From Patescibacteria group bacterium (lineage in GTDB: Bacteria; Patescibacteriota; Microgenomatia; UBA1406; GWC2-37-13), in assembly GCA_023380935.1 (NCBI GenBank), contig JAMCST010000011.1, forward strand, positions 124,001 to 188,000: a stretch of DNA of 64,000 nt, in the 5' to 3' direction. Of the stretch, positions 1-9,335 are shown piece by piece. How positions within the stretch are numbered: position 1 is the stretch's first letter; each line of letters starts with the position of its first letter. Both the position numbers and the translations under genes were made by a program. Below the pieces are notes generated by a model that was not told the origin of the DNA, did no database searches, and saw only the letters and a program-made list of their open reading frames with translations.

Positions 1-281
1 GAACGGTTACTTTCTTCATTGACTTTCCCCTGAATTTGCAGGCCGATTTTTTTAGCGGTGACCTTTTGACTGGAGTCGGCAATATTTACCGCAACTTGAG
101 AATTACGACGGGTATTTTGAATATGCGTAGTGGTGGATTCGCTGACAAAGAATAAATTAAAATCGTCATCCACCACATAATATACCGAGCACGACCAGAG
201 GCCGGTTGGCCCGGTGGTCGTCAGCGTCATTAAACGCTGTGATCTAAGATAGTCCAGTAAAGTCTGTTTGTCTTGCGTCAT
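1..281 (-). CDS. pyridoxamine 5'-phosphate oxidase-like (PPOX/FMN-binding split barrel) protein, truncated by window start
   Basis: Reverse-strand frame from ATG at 281: MTQDKQTLLDYLRSQRLMTLTTTGPTGLWSCSVYYVVDDDFNLFFVSESTTHIQNTRRNSQVAVNIAD..., typical PPOX pattern; open at window edge. Confidence 0.7.
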   Translation of the reverse strand, partial: MTQDKQTLLDYLRSQRLMTLTTTGPTGLWSCSVYYVVDDDFNLFFVSESTTTHIQNTRRNSQVAVNIADSSQKVTAKKIGLQIQGKVNEESNR

Positions 282-282
282 A

Positions 283-588
283 TTATGACGGTTTTTTCTT
301 GTCCAGCTTGTCCAAACGTAACAACTTGACGCCGTAATAAACCACCAGAGCAATCACCAGAAAATCAATCAGGTTGCTGATAAAATTACCCACCATAAAT
401 TTGGCCGGTCCCAGTTTAACGGTAGCCGTGTCCAGTCCTTTGGCCAATCCCAGTACCAACCCCAGAATCGGGTTGATCAAATCAGTGACTAAAGCGCTGA
501 CTAGCTTGGCAACGGCGCCGCCCAGGATAAATCCAACCGCCAGACCGACCACGCCCTGTTCCCGGATAAAATGAATAAATCCTTTCAT
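283..588 (-). CDS. mscL: large-conductance mechanosensitive channel MscL
   Basis: MKGFIHFIREQGVVGLAVGFILGGAVAKLVSALVTDLINPILG; MscL TM1 signature and length. Confidence 0.93.
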   Translation of the reverse strand: MKGFIHFIREQGVVGLAVGFILGGAVAKLVSALVTDLINPILGLVLGLAKGLDTATVKLGPAKFMVGNFISNLIDFLVIALVVYYGVKLLRLDKLDKKKPS

Positions 589-608
589 TAACTATAACTA
601 ACCACTTG

Positions 609-1898
609 TTAATCTAAAACAAACGGGAACTTCGGCATTAGCGCCCGCGTCTGCAGTTCGCGTTCGATCGTCATCAACCGGTTGTACTTGGCTACCCGTT
701 CGCTGCGGCAGGGAGCTCCGGTTTTGATCTGTCCGGTCCCCATCGCCACCACCAAATCGGCGATAAAGCTGTCCTCGGTCTCGCCGCTGCGATGGGAAAC
801 GACGGCGGTCATATGGTGTTGACGCGCCAGCAAAATCGCCTTGATCGTTTCGGTCAAGGTGCCGATCTGGTTCACCTTGATCAAAATCGAGTTGGTGGTG
901 GACTCGGCAATGCCCCGCTGCAGGCGCTTGATGTTCGTGACGTAAAGATCGTCGCCGACGACCTGAATTTTTCCCTTGGTCCGGTTGGTCGTCTCGGCAA
1001 AGCCCGTCCAGTCATCCTGATCGAAAATATCCTCCAGGGAAATAATCGGATACCGCTTGAGCAGATCCTGATAAAACTCAACCAGCCCGAAACTATCAAC
1101 CACCCGGTGGTCCTTTTTCAGTTGATACTGGCCGTCACGGAAAAACTCCGAGGCGGCCGCGTCGATTCCCAGCTGTACGTCTTTGCCCGGTTGGTAACCG
1201 GCGGCTACCACTGCTTCGTTGATCAGGCCGAACGGCTCTTCGTTATTTGCCACGCGCGGGGCAAACCCGCCTTCGTCGCCGACGCTGATCGAATATCCTT
1301 TGCTCTTGAGGCGTTGTTTTAACTGCTGGTAGATTTCCGCTCCCATCTGGACTGCCTGACACACCGAAGTCGCTCCCACCGGAATCACCATAAACTCCTG
1401 AATGTCGGTGGCCCAGTCGGCGTGCTTTCCTCCGTTCATGATGTTGAACTGGGGAAACGGCATGGTATACCGACCGGAAAAATCCGGATTAAAACGGCTT
1501 AAATAGGCGTAAAGCGGTTGCTTCAAAGAGGCGGCGGCAGCACGCGCTACAGCCATGGAGACGGCCAAAATGGCGTTGGCTCCGAGACTGGCTTTGTTTG
1601 CCGTTCCGTCCAGTCCGATCATGGTTTCGTCAACCGCCCGCTGGTCTTGGACATCCAGTCCGATCAGGGCCGGAGCGATTTTTTGGTTGACGTTGGCGGC
1701 GGCCGTCAACACGCCCAAACCGCCGTAGCGTTTTTGGTCGCCGTCACGCAGTTCGACCGCTTCATACTTGCCGGTTGAGGCTCCGGAAGGCACGGCGGCC
1801 CAACCAACTGACTGGTCGTCCAACCCCACGGTGGCGGCCACGGTCGGATTACCGCGGCTGTCCAGAATTTCCTCGGCGTGAATCGCCCTGATTTTCAT
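609..1898 (-). CDS. eno: enolase (phosphopyruvate hydratase)
   Basis: Full-length; IHAEEILDSRGNPTV, SLEDIFDQDDW, LIKVNQIGTLTET, VSHRSGETEDSFIADL. Confidence 0.97.
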   Translation of the reverse strand: MKIRAIHAEEILDSRGNPTVAATVGLDDQSVGWAAVPSGASTGKYEAVELRDGDQKRYGGLGVLTAAANVNQKIAPALIGLDVQDQRAVDETMIGLDGTANKASLGANAILAVSMAVARAAAASLKQPLYAYLSRFNPDFSGRYTMPFPQFNIMNGGKHADWATDIQEFMVIPVGATSVCQAVQMGAEIYQQLKQRLKSKGYSISVGDEGGFAPRVANNEEPFGLINEAVVAAGYQPGKDVQLGIDAAASEFFRDGQYQLKKDHRVVDSFGLVEFYQDLLKRYPIISLEDIFDQDDWTGFAETTNRTKGKIQVVGDDLYVTNIKRLQRGIAESTTNSILIKVNQIGTLTETIKAILLARQHHMTAVVSHRSGETEDSFIADLVVAMGTGQIKTGAPCRSERVAKYNRLMTIERELQTRALMPKFPFVLD

Positions 1899-1946
1899 AC
1901 GGTATAATCATAACAAATTATCGGCGGGGTTTGGTTCTAACCAACC

Positions 1947-1969
1947 TAACCAACCTGGCAGGTTGGTTA
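1947..1969. repeat. palindromic hairpin TAACCAACCT-GGC-AGGTTGGTTA
   Basis: 10-bp perfect stem, 3-nt loop; related shorter copy CAACCTGCCAGGTTG at 55926-55940. Confidence 0.7.
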
Positions 1970-2011
1970 ACGGGTTAATAGAAAACTCTCGAACAAGCGG
2001 GCTTTTTATAT

Positions 2012-2350
2012 TTATTTGTTTTTATGGGAAGATAACTGCCGATCAGTTATATGGGTAGCCAAACAACCGGTTAAGCAATAAGCACCTATAGCCACACCAG
2101 GAACCTTAGTCATTCCGCCGACACAAATGGTTAATAAAGCAAATCGCAATGCTTCCAATAAAAAATATGGCGCCAGGTCTTTTGCTTCAAACACCTGACT
2201 AGGTAAATCGGCTTCACTAATATAGTTATCCACAGGACCAATCATCGACCCAAACGGCATCAAACCATAACCTAGGGTTTCCAAGGTCTTTCTTATTTTG
2301 TCGACTGATTTCATCCTTTGGGGTTGTTGCTCAACGCCACGATTTGCCAT
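2012..2350 (-). CDS. hypothetical protein (possible membrane segment)
   Basis: 112-aa ORF with hydrophobic C-terminal half; no family recognised. Confidence 0.5.
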   Translation of the reverse strand: MANRGVEQQPQRMKSVDKIRKTLETLGYGLMPFGSMIGPVDNYISEADLPSQVFEAKDLAPYFLLEALRFALLTICVGGMTKVPGVAIGAYCLTGCLATHITDRQLSSHKNK

Positions 2351-2362
2351 CCGTATATTATA

Positions 2363-3361
2363 CTATAGGTTTGTAAAAAAGTCAGCCGTGCGCTGCATCA
2401 CCAGCGGCCAACTGCCCTGGGAGAAGTTATGATCCTCACCCGGATAGGTAAAGTACTCCACCTTCACCTGCTTCTGCTGCAGGTTATGATATAGGTCATT
2501 TGACCAGGCAAGCGGGACCGATGGATCAGTCTCTCCTTGGTGCAGCTGGATCGGCGCCCTGATCCAGCCGAGGTAGTTGGTCAGCGAGTAGTTCTCCGCG
2601 TTGTAGTTCTTTTCAAAATCCGCCACCAGTTTGCGCAGGGCTTTGCCGTGATCGTCCACGTCGTCGGTATAATACAGAATCGAGTAAGGAAACGGCTTGG
2701 ACACCGGCGCCCAGAGCACCGTCGGATAAGGTTTTCCCGATATCTCCAGTACCGACAACACGATCTGACCGCCGTTGCTGTGGCCCCACAGCCCAATCTT
2801 GCTCGCATCGACCCGGGCGGGAAGACCGGCGGCCTCCAACCCGGCGTTGAGATTTTGCACCGAGGCCAACAGCTGCAAAACGGTCGTGTAGGTAAGAAAA
2901 CGCTCCTCCAACGCACCGACATTGGGAGCGTCTGACTCGCCATAACCTAAAAAGTCGGGCGCCAGGGTAATAAAACCGTTTTGGGCCAAATACTCCCCGC
3001 CGTGCTGGGTACCGACGCCGGTCTGGTAGATTTTCGGATCGACATAACCCCTTACCATCACGATTATCGGCCGGTCGCCGCTCTGATCAGGCAGGTTGAT
3101 TAAACCGCTCACCTTTTTGCCGTCTACCCGAAAGTAAAACAGTCTCGAACGGTAACCGTCACCGTTGCGGATTACTTTATCTATCGTGATCGGGCTGCCG
3201 GAAAACCGCGTCTGCTTCAGATTGGCATAGGTATATTTTTCTAAAGGAAGCGCCTTCTGGACCGTTGGTTTGCCCAACGGACTGATACAACCACACGATC
3301 GCAGTAACAATACAATCACCGTTACCGCCAATCCCGCCGTAATAATGCCCAACCATTTCAT
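2363..3361 (-). CDS. alpha/beta hydrolase, prolyl-oligopeptidase-like, N-terminal membrane anchor
   Basis: GLWGHSNGGQIVL nucleophile elbow, GETDPSVPL, GEDHNF; N-terminal hydrophobic segment. Confidence 0.88.
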   Translation of the reverse strand: MKWLGIITAGLAVTVIVLLLRSCGCISPLGKPTVQKALPLEKYTYANLKQTRFSGSPITIDKVIRNGDGYRSRLFYFRVDGKKVSGLINLPDQSGDRPIIVMVRGYVDPKIYQTGVGTQHGGEYLAQNGFITLAPDFLGYGESDAPNVGALEERFLTYTTVLQLLASVQNLNAGLEAAGLPARVDASKIGLWGHSNGGQIVLSVLEISGKPYPTVLWAPVSKPFPYSILYYTDDVDDHGKALRKLVADFEKNYNAENYSLTNYLGWIRAPIQLHQGETDPSVPLAWSNDLYHNLQQKQVKVEYFTYPGEDHNFSQGSWPLVMQRTADFFTNL

Positions 3362-3395
3362 ATGTTAATTTTGGCCGGCAATGTATAAAAACCGG

Positions 3396-4220
3396 TCAGG
3401 GAAACAGGTCGCGTTGCACCGGGTTCTGGTCAGCATGATGCCGCTGGTTTTCTACCGAACTGACGGCCTGGCGATAAGCACAATAGTCGCAGTCCGGTCC
3501 CACAGCGGGAAGATCATCCTGATCCAGCGTTTTTTTCATCGCCACCAGGGCTTCCTCCACCCAACCGTCATCGCCGGTATAAGGAATCAGTTTGACCGCA
3601 AACTCCAGTTTGCCATCTAGCCCTGATCGGTCAGTCTGGCCGTTGCAATAAACAAAATAGCCGGTGGAGCTGACCCGGAAACGGTTGCGCCGCAGCAACC
3701 ACTGGTATACTTCCATCTGGCGCTTGTAACCCAACTGCCAGTCGCTGTCGAGATTGACCTCGTGATTTTTGGCCGTCGCTTTGTAATCAACCACGATCAG
3801 TTGTCCGTCACGCTCAACCCACACGTCGTCAATCGCTCCGGTAATCAGAAGGTTGGTCGACGGATCAAGATACTCCACCCCGCCCTTGAGCGCGTCACGC
3901 CATTGATCGAGTTGGGGGTGGGCAAACGGCACGGCATTGATACGGTAATGTTCCATCAGCGGATGCGGTTGGTTTTTCCGGCGATACTGGTCAAACTCCT
4001 TTTTTAACAACTTGTCCACCGCCGCGTTCAGGGTAAAAGGAAAACCAGGAGGTTGGGACACGCCCAAACGCCGATCAAGATAAAAACACCGGGGACAGTT
4101 GAGAAACAAATCGATCTTGCTCCGGCTGATGCGGAAAGGCCAGCGTTCATCGGGCCGATACAGTCCCCGACTCCGGCGGGATCTATAGTACTGCGACATA
4201 GAAGATAGTATAGCACGCAT
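3396..4220 (-). CDS. PD-(D/E)XK nuclease family protein (RecB/Cas4-like, probable Fe-S cluster cysteines)
   Basis: CPRCFYLDRRLG N-terminal, GAIDDVWVERDGQLIVVDYKAT active-site motif, C-terminal CDYCAYR. Confidence 0.82.
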   Translation of the reverse strand: MRAILSSMSQYYRSRRSRGLYRPDERWPFRISRSKIDLFLNCPRCFYLDRRLGVSQPPGFPFTLNAAVDKLLKKEFDQYRRKNQPHPLMEHYRINAVPFAHPQLDQWRDALKGGVEYLDPSTNLLITGAIDDVWVERDGQLIVVDYKATAKNHEVNLDSDWQLGYKRQMEVYQWLLRRNRFRVSSTGYFVYCNGQTDRSGLDGKLEFAVKLIPYTGDDGWVEEALVAMKKTLDQDDLPAVGPDCDYCAYRQAVSSVENQRHHADQNPVQRDLFP

Positions 4221-4232
4221 GACAACCGGAGC

Positions 4233-4265
4233 AAAAAAAAAGGGAGCCGAAGCTCCCCTTTTTTT
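4233..4265. terminator. Rho-independent terminator downstream of RRM gene (symmetrical)
   Basis: aaaaaaaaagggagccgaagctcccctttttt: GGGAGC/GCTCCC stem with A/T tracts on both sides. Confidence 0.85.
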
Positions 4266-4291
4266 GTTAACTTGGTTAAGTTTCGGTCAGA

Positions 4292-4597
4292 TCAAGCATC
4301 TTTGTTAAAGTCTTGACGATAACCGCCACCGCGATTGCCGCGTTCCTCACGTGGCCGGGCAACGTTGACGACGATTTTCCTGCCTCCAACTTCCTTTTCT
4401 GCCATCTCGGCGACTGCCTTTTCGGCGTCGGCCTCGTTGACAAAGGTGACGAAACCAAAGCCTTTCGAGCGACCCGAGTAACGGTCAGTAATCACCACCG
4501 CTTCGCTAATCTCTCCGTAGGCGGCGAACATCTCTTTGAGCGAGTCGTTGTTGACTGACCAAGGCAAATTACCTATATACAGTTTCTTTTTGTCCAT
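4292..4597 (-). CDS. RRM-type RNA-binding protein
   Basis: KKLYIGNLPW (RNP2), RSKGFGFVTF (RNP1), Gly/Arg-rich tail. Confidence 0.95.
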   Translation of the reverse strand: MDKKKLYIGNLPWSVNNDSLKEMFAAYGEISEAVVITDRYSGRSKGFGFVTFVNEADAEKAVAEMAEKEVGGRKIVVNVARPREERGNRGGGYRQDFNKDA

Positions 4598-4718
4598 TAA
4601 TTATTTCACCCCCTTTGCTGTTGAACTGAGATTGTTAAGCATTAATATTACGAATAGAGCCTGGAAGAGCAAAACTTCGCCATCGCAGATTCTATAGGGA
4701 ATATTATAGCATAATTTG

Positions 4719-5768
4719 TCAAATCCACAACAATGTCACCACTACCACCTGGGTCACGACAATAATCCAATACAGATAGCGCCGGCTTTGTTTGGGGAGC
4801 GAAAGCACCGGATTCGAATGAGTGGGGGTCGCGGCGGCACCGGTTTGGGCTCCCAGTACCTGAGCGCCGGTCGGCGCGGGCGATGTGGCGCGATTGCCGT
4901 CCCCACCCAACACCGTAACCGCCAGTTCGTTGGAAACCGGACCAAGCGCGCAACCGTTGACCGCACGCAGGGAAAAATAATAGCGCCCGCCTTGGCTTAA
5001 TCCCATTACCATATAACTGGTGGCTTCCCGGCCGCCGGCATTGGGATTAGTGTCGGAATATTGACCCGGCAATGAACCATAATATAGAAAATATCCGGTC
5101 ACCGGATCGGCCGCATTTTCCCAATTCAAAGTAACGCTGCCCTTGCCGGCCAGCGCCGACAGCAACGTCGGTGCCGTGGCCGGAGCCGTGTCCTGACAGG
5201 GAGCGGCGCTAACGGTGATTGGGTCGTTGTCATGTCTCACTGGTGGCCGCGGCGGGGCTGTGCCGGAAAAGATCAACTGGAGGGCAAACGCGCTTGAACG
5301 CCCCTGACACTCGTTACCGCTGGCCTGGTCAAAACTGATTAGATAACGGAAGTCGGCCACGCCGCCGGGAGGAAAGTCGGCCAGAATAATTGGGTTGGCG
5401 GCGTTAAAAAAATCAAACACGCTCCCGGCCCAGACGGTTTCCGGGACAGCGCCGGGACTGATTTTGGTAATCGAGATCAGCAGGTGTCGGTCAAGCCGGC
5501 AGGCGGTGTCGTCCTGTTCCAAACTCGCCGCTTTGGTGATTACCTGTAGATATTGTTTATCGTTGTTGTTCCTGACGGTAATCGTCTTGGCCTCCCAGTC
5601 TCCCGGCGACCAGTTGGTAGACCGCTGGAACAGTGCCCGATCGGGAATTTCCGAACAGTCTTTACCGTCGCAGCTGATTTCCAGGTCGGCTGCCCTGACC
5701 GGGCGAACGGTCATCACCAACCCTACCCAGATTACCAACAACACCAGGCTGATTTTTCTTATCGTCAT
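4719..5768 (-). CDS. secreted/anchored protein with fibronectin type III-like domain
   Basis: N-terminal signal-like segment, APTLLSALAGKGSVTLNWENAADPVTGYFLYYG...YYFSLRAVNGCALGPVSNELAVTV, C-terminal TM. Confidence 0.7.
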   Translation of the reverse strand: MTIRKISLVLLVIWVGLVMTVRPVRAADLEISCDGKDCSEIPDRALFQRSTNWSPGDWEAKTITVRNNNDKQYLQVITKAASLEQDDTACRLDRHLLISITKISPGAVPETVWAGSVFDFFNAANPIILADFPPGGVADFRYLISFDQASGNECQGRSSAFALQLIFSGTAPPRPPVRHDNDPITVSAAPCQDTAPATAPTLLSALAGKGSVTLNWENAADPVTGYFLYYGSLPGQYSDTNPNAGGREATSYMVMGLSQGGRYYFSLRAVNGCALGPVSNELAVTVLGGDGNRATSPAPTGAQVLGAQTGAAATPTHSNPVLSLPKQSRRYLYWIIVVTQVVVVTLLWI

Positions 5769-6574
5769 GCCAGCAGCATTCCTCCGTCAACCACAATTTG
5801 ACTTCCGGTTAGATAAGACGCCATTTCCGACGCCAAAAACAATACCACCTTGCCGATGTCGTCCGGTTCGCCCAACCGCTTCATCGGGATTTTGGCCAGC
5901 GACATCTCGATGATCTTGGCCGGATCAATGCCCGGCGGACTCATGGCCGTCTGCATCTTAGCCACGCCCGGAGTGGATATGCCGCCGGGCGCCACCGCGT
6001 TGACCCAGATCCGGTGGGGCGCCAGTTCCAGGGCAACGTTTTTGGTCAGGCCCCAGACTCCGTGTTTCGACGCATCATAGGCGGCCAGCCCGATCATCGA
6101 CGGGTGCAAGGCGTCAATCGAGGTAACGTTGATAATCCGTCCCCCCTTTCCCGCAGCAATCATTTTTTCCGCCGCGTACTTGATGGTCAAAAACACACCT
6201 TTGAGATTAATTGTCAGCACACGTTCGAACTCGGACAGACTCATCTGGGTAACCGGAATGCTCGGATAGATCCCGGCATTGTTCACCAAAATGTCAATCG
6301 CACCATAGGTGCCGATTGTTTGCTCGATCAGTGTCTTGATTTCCTGTTCGTTGGTCACGTCGGTTTTGATCGCTTTCAGTTTCCAGCCGAACGCCGACAA
6401 TTTGGTAACAATCGCCTCGGCTTCGGCCTGGTTGCGGTTGGCCACGACGACATTGGCGCCGGCCTCGGCCAAACGATAAACAATTCCGGCGCCGATCCCT
6501 ATCGAACCGCCGGTCACGATGGCCGTTTTTCCGTTCAAATCCAAGAGTTTGTTCCCTGGCACAAGATTTTCCAT
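5765..6574 (-). CDS. short-chain dehydrogenase/reductase (SDR)
   Basis: TGGSIGIGAGI, NNAG, YDASKHG, C-terminal YLTGSQIVVDGG. Confidence 0.93.
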   Translation of the reverse strand: MENLVPGNKLLDLNGKTAIVTGGSIGIGAGIVYRLAEAGANVVVANRNQAEAEAIVTKLSAFGWKLKAIKTDVTNEQEIKTLIEQTIGTYGAIDILVNNAGIYPSIPVTQMSLSEFERVLTINLKGVFLTIKYAAEKMIAAGKGGRIINVTSIDALHPSMIGLAAYDASKHGVWGLTKNVALELAPHRIWVNAVAPGGISTPGVAKMQTAMSPPGIDPAKIIEMSLAKIPMKRLGEPDDIGKVVLFLASEMASYLTGSQIVVDGGMLLA

Positions 6575-6600
6575 AATCGTTAATAATTAATAAATAATAA

Positions 6601-8748
6601 CTAATAATTAATTAATACTTTCGCATCAACGGCAAAGGTGTCATGACGCGTCACGATCACCGGATTGATCTCCATTTCCTTGATCTGCGGCTCCGCCATT
6701 ATCAACTGGCCTAATCGGACAATCAACTCGTCAAGCCGCCCCAAGGCATAGGGCAATCCGCCGCGGTAGCCCTTGAGCAAGGCGTAGATTTTTGACCGCT
6801 CGACCAGCTTGGCCGCTTGACTCAATGTGATCGGCAACAACTGAAGATTACGGTCGACAATCAACTCGGCCAGGGTACCGCCCGCCCCAAACAGGAGCAC
6901 CGGACCAAAGGTCGAGTCGCGCTTGGCGCCGACAATCACCTCCACTCCGTTAACCACATCTTCCTGAATCTGGATTGTCACCTGGGGCTGAAGCGATACT
7001 TCCAGCCGTTTGATATTTGCGTTTAAGCTGTCCCAAGCCTGCAGCAGCTCGCGGCTGTTTTTGATGTCGGTCATCACTCCGCCGACTTCGGTTTTATGCA
7101 ACAGTCCGGGGGCGGAAAGTTTCAGCACCACCGGCCAGTCGTACTTTTGACAGAAGCGTGTTGCCTCGTCATAGCCGTCTACCGTGGCCGTCACTGGCGT
7201 CGTGATGCCGGCGGCCGCCAACAGCCGGCTGGTCGCCTCGGCGTCGAGCATGGCCGATTGGTTAAGCTTGGCATGCTGGATAACGCTTTCGACCGCCACT
7301 TGATTAATCAAAATGGCCGGTGGTTTGGCGGGGGCAGCCGCCGTGTCCTTCGACCGGCTGCGCCACTGCCACATCGCCGCCACCGCCCTGATCGCCTGTT
7401 CCGGAAAGCGAAACGACGGAATCCGTGCCTGATTGAGTTTTTTTTCGCCCTCGGCGATCAGACTGCCGCCGATAAACGAGCAAAAAATCGGCTGATGGTA
7501 GCGGGCAGACAAATCTCCGATTAACCCGGCCGTCTTTTCAATCTGCGTCATGATTTGCGGGGTAAGAATAACGATGAGGACGTCGGCTTGCTGTTTTGCC
7601 AAAATAATCTCGGCTGCCTTGGCTACCCGGTCGGCCAGGGCATCTCCGAGCACGTCAACCGGATTCAAGATGCTGGCCGAACGCGGCAACAGTTGCGCCA
7701 GCGCCTGTTTTGTCTCGTTGCTCAACTCGGCCATTGTCAAACCGGACCGGATCACCGCGTCGGCACTGATCACCGCCGGACCGCCAGCGTTGGAAACAAT
7801 CGCTACCCGCGGACCGTCCGGGGCGTTTTCCCAGGCAAACGCCCGCGCTAGATCAAAGAACTCCTCCAAAGTCTGGCAACGGATCACGCCGCTCTGCGCC
7901 AGGGCCGCCTCCAGAACCGCGTCCTCGCCGGCAATGGCGCCGGTGTGCGAACGCATCGCCTGCCTGGCGGCCGACGAGCGACCGGGCTTGATGATAAAAA
8001 CCGGATTGACCCGGCTAACGCTTTTGGCGATCCGGATAAACTCCCGGCCGGCGCTGATTGACTCGAGATAAAAACCGATGGGGTCGCAGTCTGCCAATCC
8101 AACTCGTTCCGCTTTGGTAAGCGTTACTTTAGCCCGATCATGCAGATAACGCAACACGTCGTTTTCCTGGACCACCGCCTTGTTACCCAACGTCACGCAC
8201 TGGGCCAGTCCCAGCTCGGTTGCCTGACACCAGTCAAATAAACTGGAGGCGATCGCCCCGGACTGGGAAACAAAACGCAGATTGCCCGGCCGGCGCGAGA
8301 CCGCCGCAAAGGTGGCGTTTAAGGAACACGACGCGTTGACAAATCCGAGACAGTTGGGGCCGAGGATATTTATGGAAAACCGGTCGGCCAGCTGTATCAA
8401 CTGCTGCTCCAGCCGCGCCCCCGCCTCCCCGGCTTCCTTAAAACCGGCCGCATAGACCAAGGCGTTTTTTACTCCCTTGACTCCGGCCTGCTCGATCACG
8501 GTCAAGGCGACGGCGGCCGGAACCGCCACGATCACCAGGTCGGGCACCCGCTCCAGAGACGCGAGATCAGGATAACAGCGTCTATCGTCGATCTGATCGA
8601 GGTTTGGGTTAACGGGATATAGTTCGCCAGCATAACCACCGCGGCTTATATTCTTCCACACGATTGCCCCCACCTTGTCCGGATGACGCGATACGCCGAC
8701 CACTGCAACCGTTTTCGGAGAAAACATCCGCTCCAGATCCTTAATCAT
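6601..8748 (-). CDS. acyl-CoA (acetate) ligase, ADP-forming, fused alpha-beta
   Basis: CoA-binding domain (PKTVAVVGVSRHPDKVG), ILGPNCLGF, SQSGAIASSLFDW, SHTGAIAGED, C-terminal ATP-grasp (PVVLKLSAPGLLHKTEVGGV). Confidence 0.93.
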   Translation of the reverse strand: MIKDLERMFSPKTVAVVGVSRHPDKVGAIVWKNISRGGYAGELYPVNPNLDQIDDRRCYPDLASLERVPDLVIVAVPAAVALTVIEQAGVKGVKNALVYAAGFKEAGEAGARLEQQLIQLADRFSINILGPNCLGFVNASCSLNATFAAVSRRPGNLRFVSQSGAIASSLFDWCQATELGLAQCVTLGNKAVVQENDVLRYLHDRAKVTLTKAERVGLADCDPIGFYLESISAGREFIRIAKSVSRVNPVFIIKPGRSSAARQAMRSHTGAIAGEDAVLEAALAQSGVIRCQTLEEFFDLARAFAWENAPDGPRVAIVSNAGGPAVISADAVIRSGLTMAELSNETKQALAQLLPRSASILNPVDVLGDALADRVAKAAEIILAKQQADVLIVILTPQIMTQIEKTAGLIGDLSARYHQPIFCSFIGGSLIAEGEKKLNQARIPSFRFPEQAIRAVAAMWQWRSRSKDTAAAPAKPPAILINQVAVESVIQHAKLNQSAMLDAEATSRLLAAAGITTPVTATVDGYDEATRFCQKYDWPVVLKLSAPGLLHKTEVGGVMTDIKNSRELLQAWDSLNANIKRLEVSLQPQVTIQIQEDVVNGVEVIVGAKRDSTFGPVLLFGAGGTLAELIVDRNLQLLPITLSQAAKLVERSKIYALLKGYRGGLPYALGRLDELIVRLGQLIMAEPQIKEMEINPVIVTRHDTFAVDAKVLINY

Positions 8749-8813
8749 TAACTTAGGGTAATTAATTTTTCCCGACTTGTCAAAGCGGGTTGATTTTACT
8801 ATGATTATTAATC

Positions 8814-9335
8814 ATGGAAGACAGAACCACACCGATTACCGTATCTTTGCCGATTTACCTGGACATTGCCCTGCCGGCCCTGGCATTTGCCATCCCTTTT
8901 TTTGTTTCCGGCCCCCAGTGGTTGACCGGAACCGCGGTTAATACCTTGCTTTACCTGGTGGCCTTGACCAACCGACCGCAGCGCGTCTGGATCGGCGTCA
9001 GTCTTCTCCCCAGTCTGGCCGCGTTTTCCCACGGACTGGTGTTTGGCCCGGCCACCTTTTTCCTGATCTATTTCTTACCTGTCATCTGGGTCGGAAACTA
9101 TATTATGATGAAGACATTCAGCGGGTGCCCGGCCCGCTTTAATAATCCGGCGCGTTTGCTGTTGAGCGCCGCCGCCAAAGCCGGCCTCTTGTTTATTTCC
9201 GCTTTATTTTATTATCAGCTGAAACTGGTGCCGCCGGCCTTTTTGACCGCCATGGGGATTATTCAGTTGGCCACGGCCATTGCCGGAGGCATCCTTGCCT
9301 TTCAGGTCACCACCGCCACCAATCATCATGAATGA
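8814..9335 (+). CDS. small integral membrane protein, translationally coupled to H-cluster-like protein
   Basis: Multiple hydrophobic segments; stop overlaps next start (ATGAATGA, 9328-9335). Confidence 0.75.
   Translation: MEDRTTPITVSLPIYLDIALPALAFAIPFFVSGPQWLTGTAVNTLLYLVALTNRPQRVWIGVSLLPSLAAFSHGLVFGPATFFLIYFLPVIWVGNYIMMKTFSGCPARFNNPARLLLSAAAKAGLLFISALFYYQLKLVPPAFLTAMGIIQLATAIAGGILAFQVTTATNHHE

Noticed and set aside
792-1322. Plus-strand ORF antisense to eno
   Set aside because: Shadow ORF of a highly conserved gene; no recognisable protein character. The same applies to most antisense ORFs in the supplied track (e.g. 2537-2935, 7096-7524, 7550-8071, 11621-12043, 61379-61894).
1947-1969. 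Hairpin as a terminator for the 2012-2350 gene
   Set aside because: No T-tract follows the stem on either strand; kept only as a palindromic repeat.
3396-4220. PD-(D/E)XK protein as Cas4 of a CRISPR system
   Set aside because: No CRISPR array or other cas genes anywhere in the window; a RecB-like nuclease family call is sufficient.
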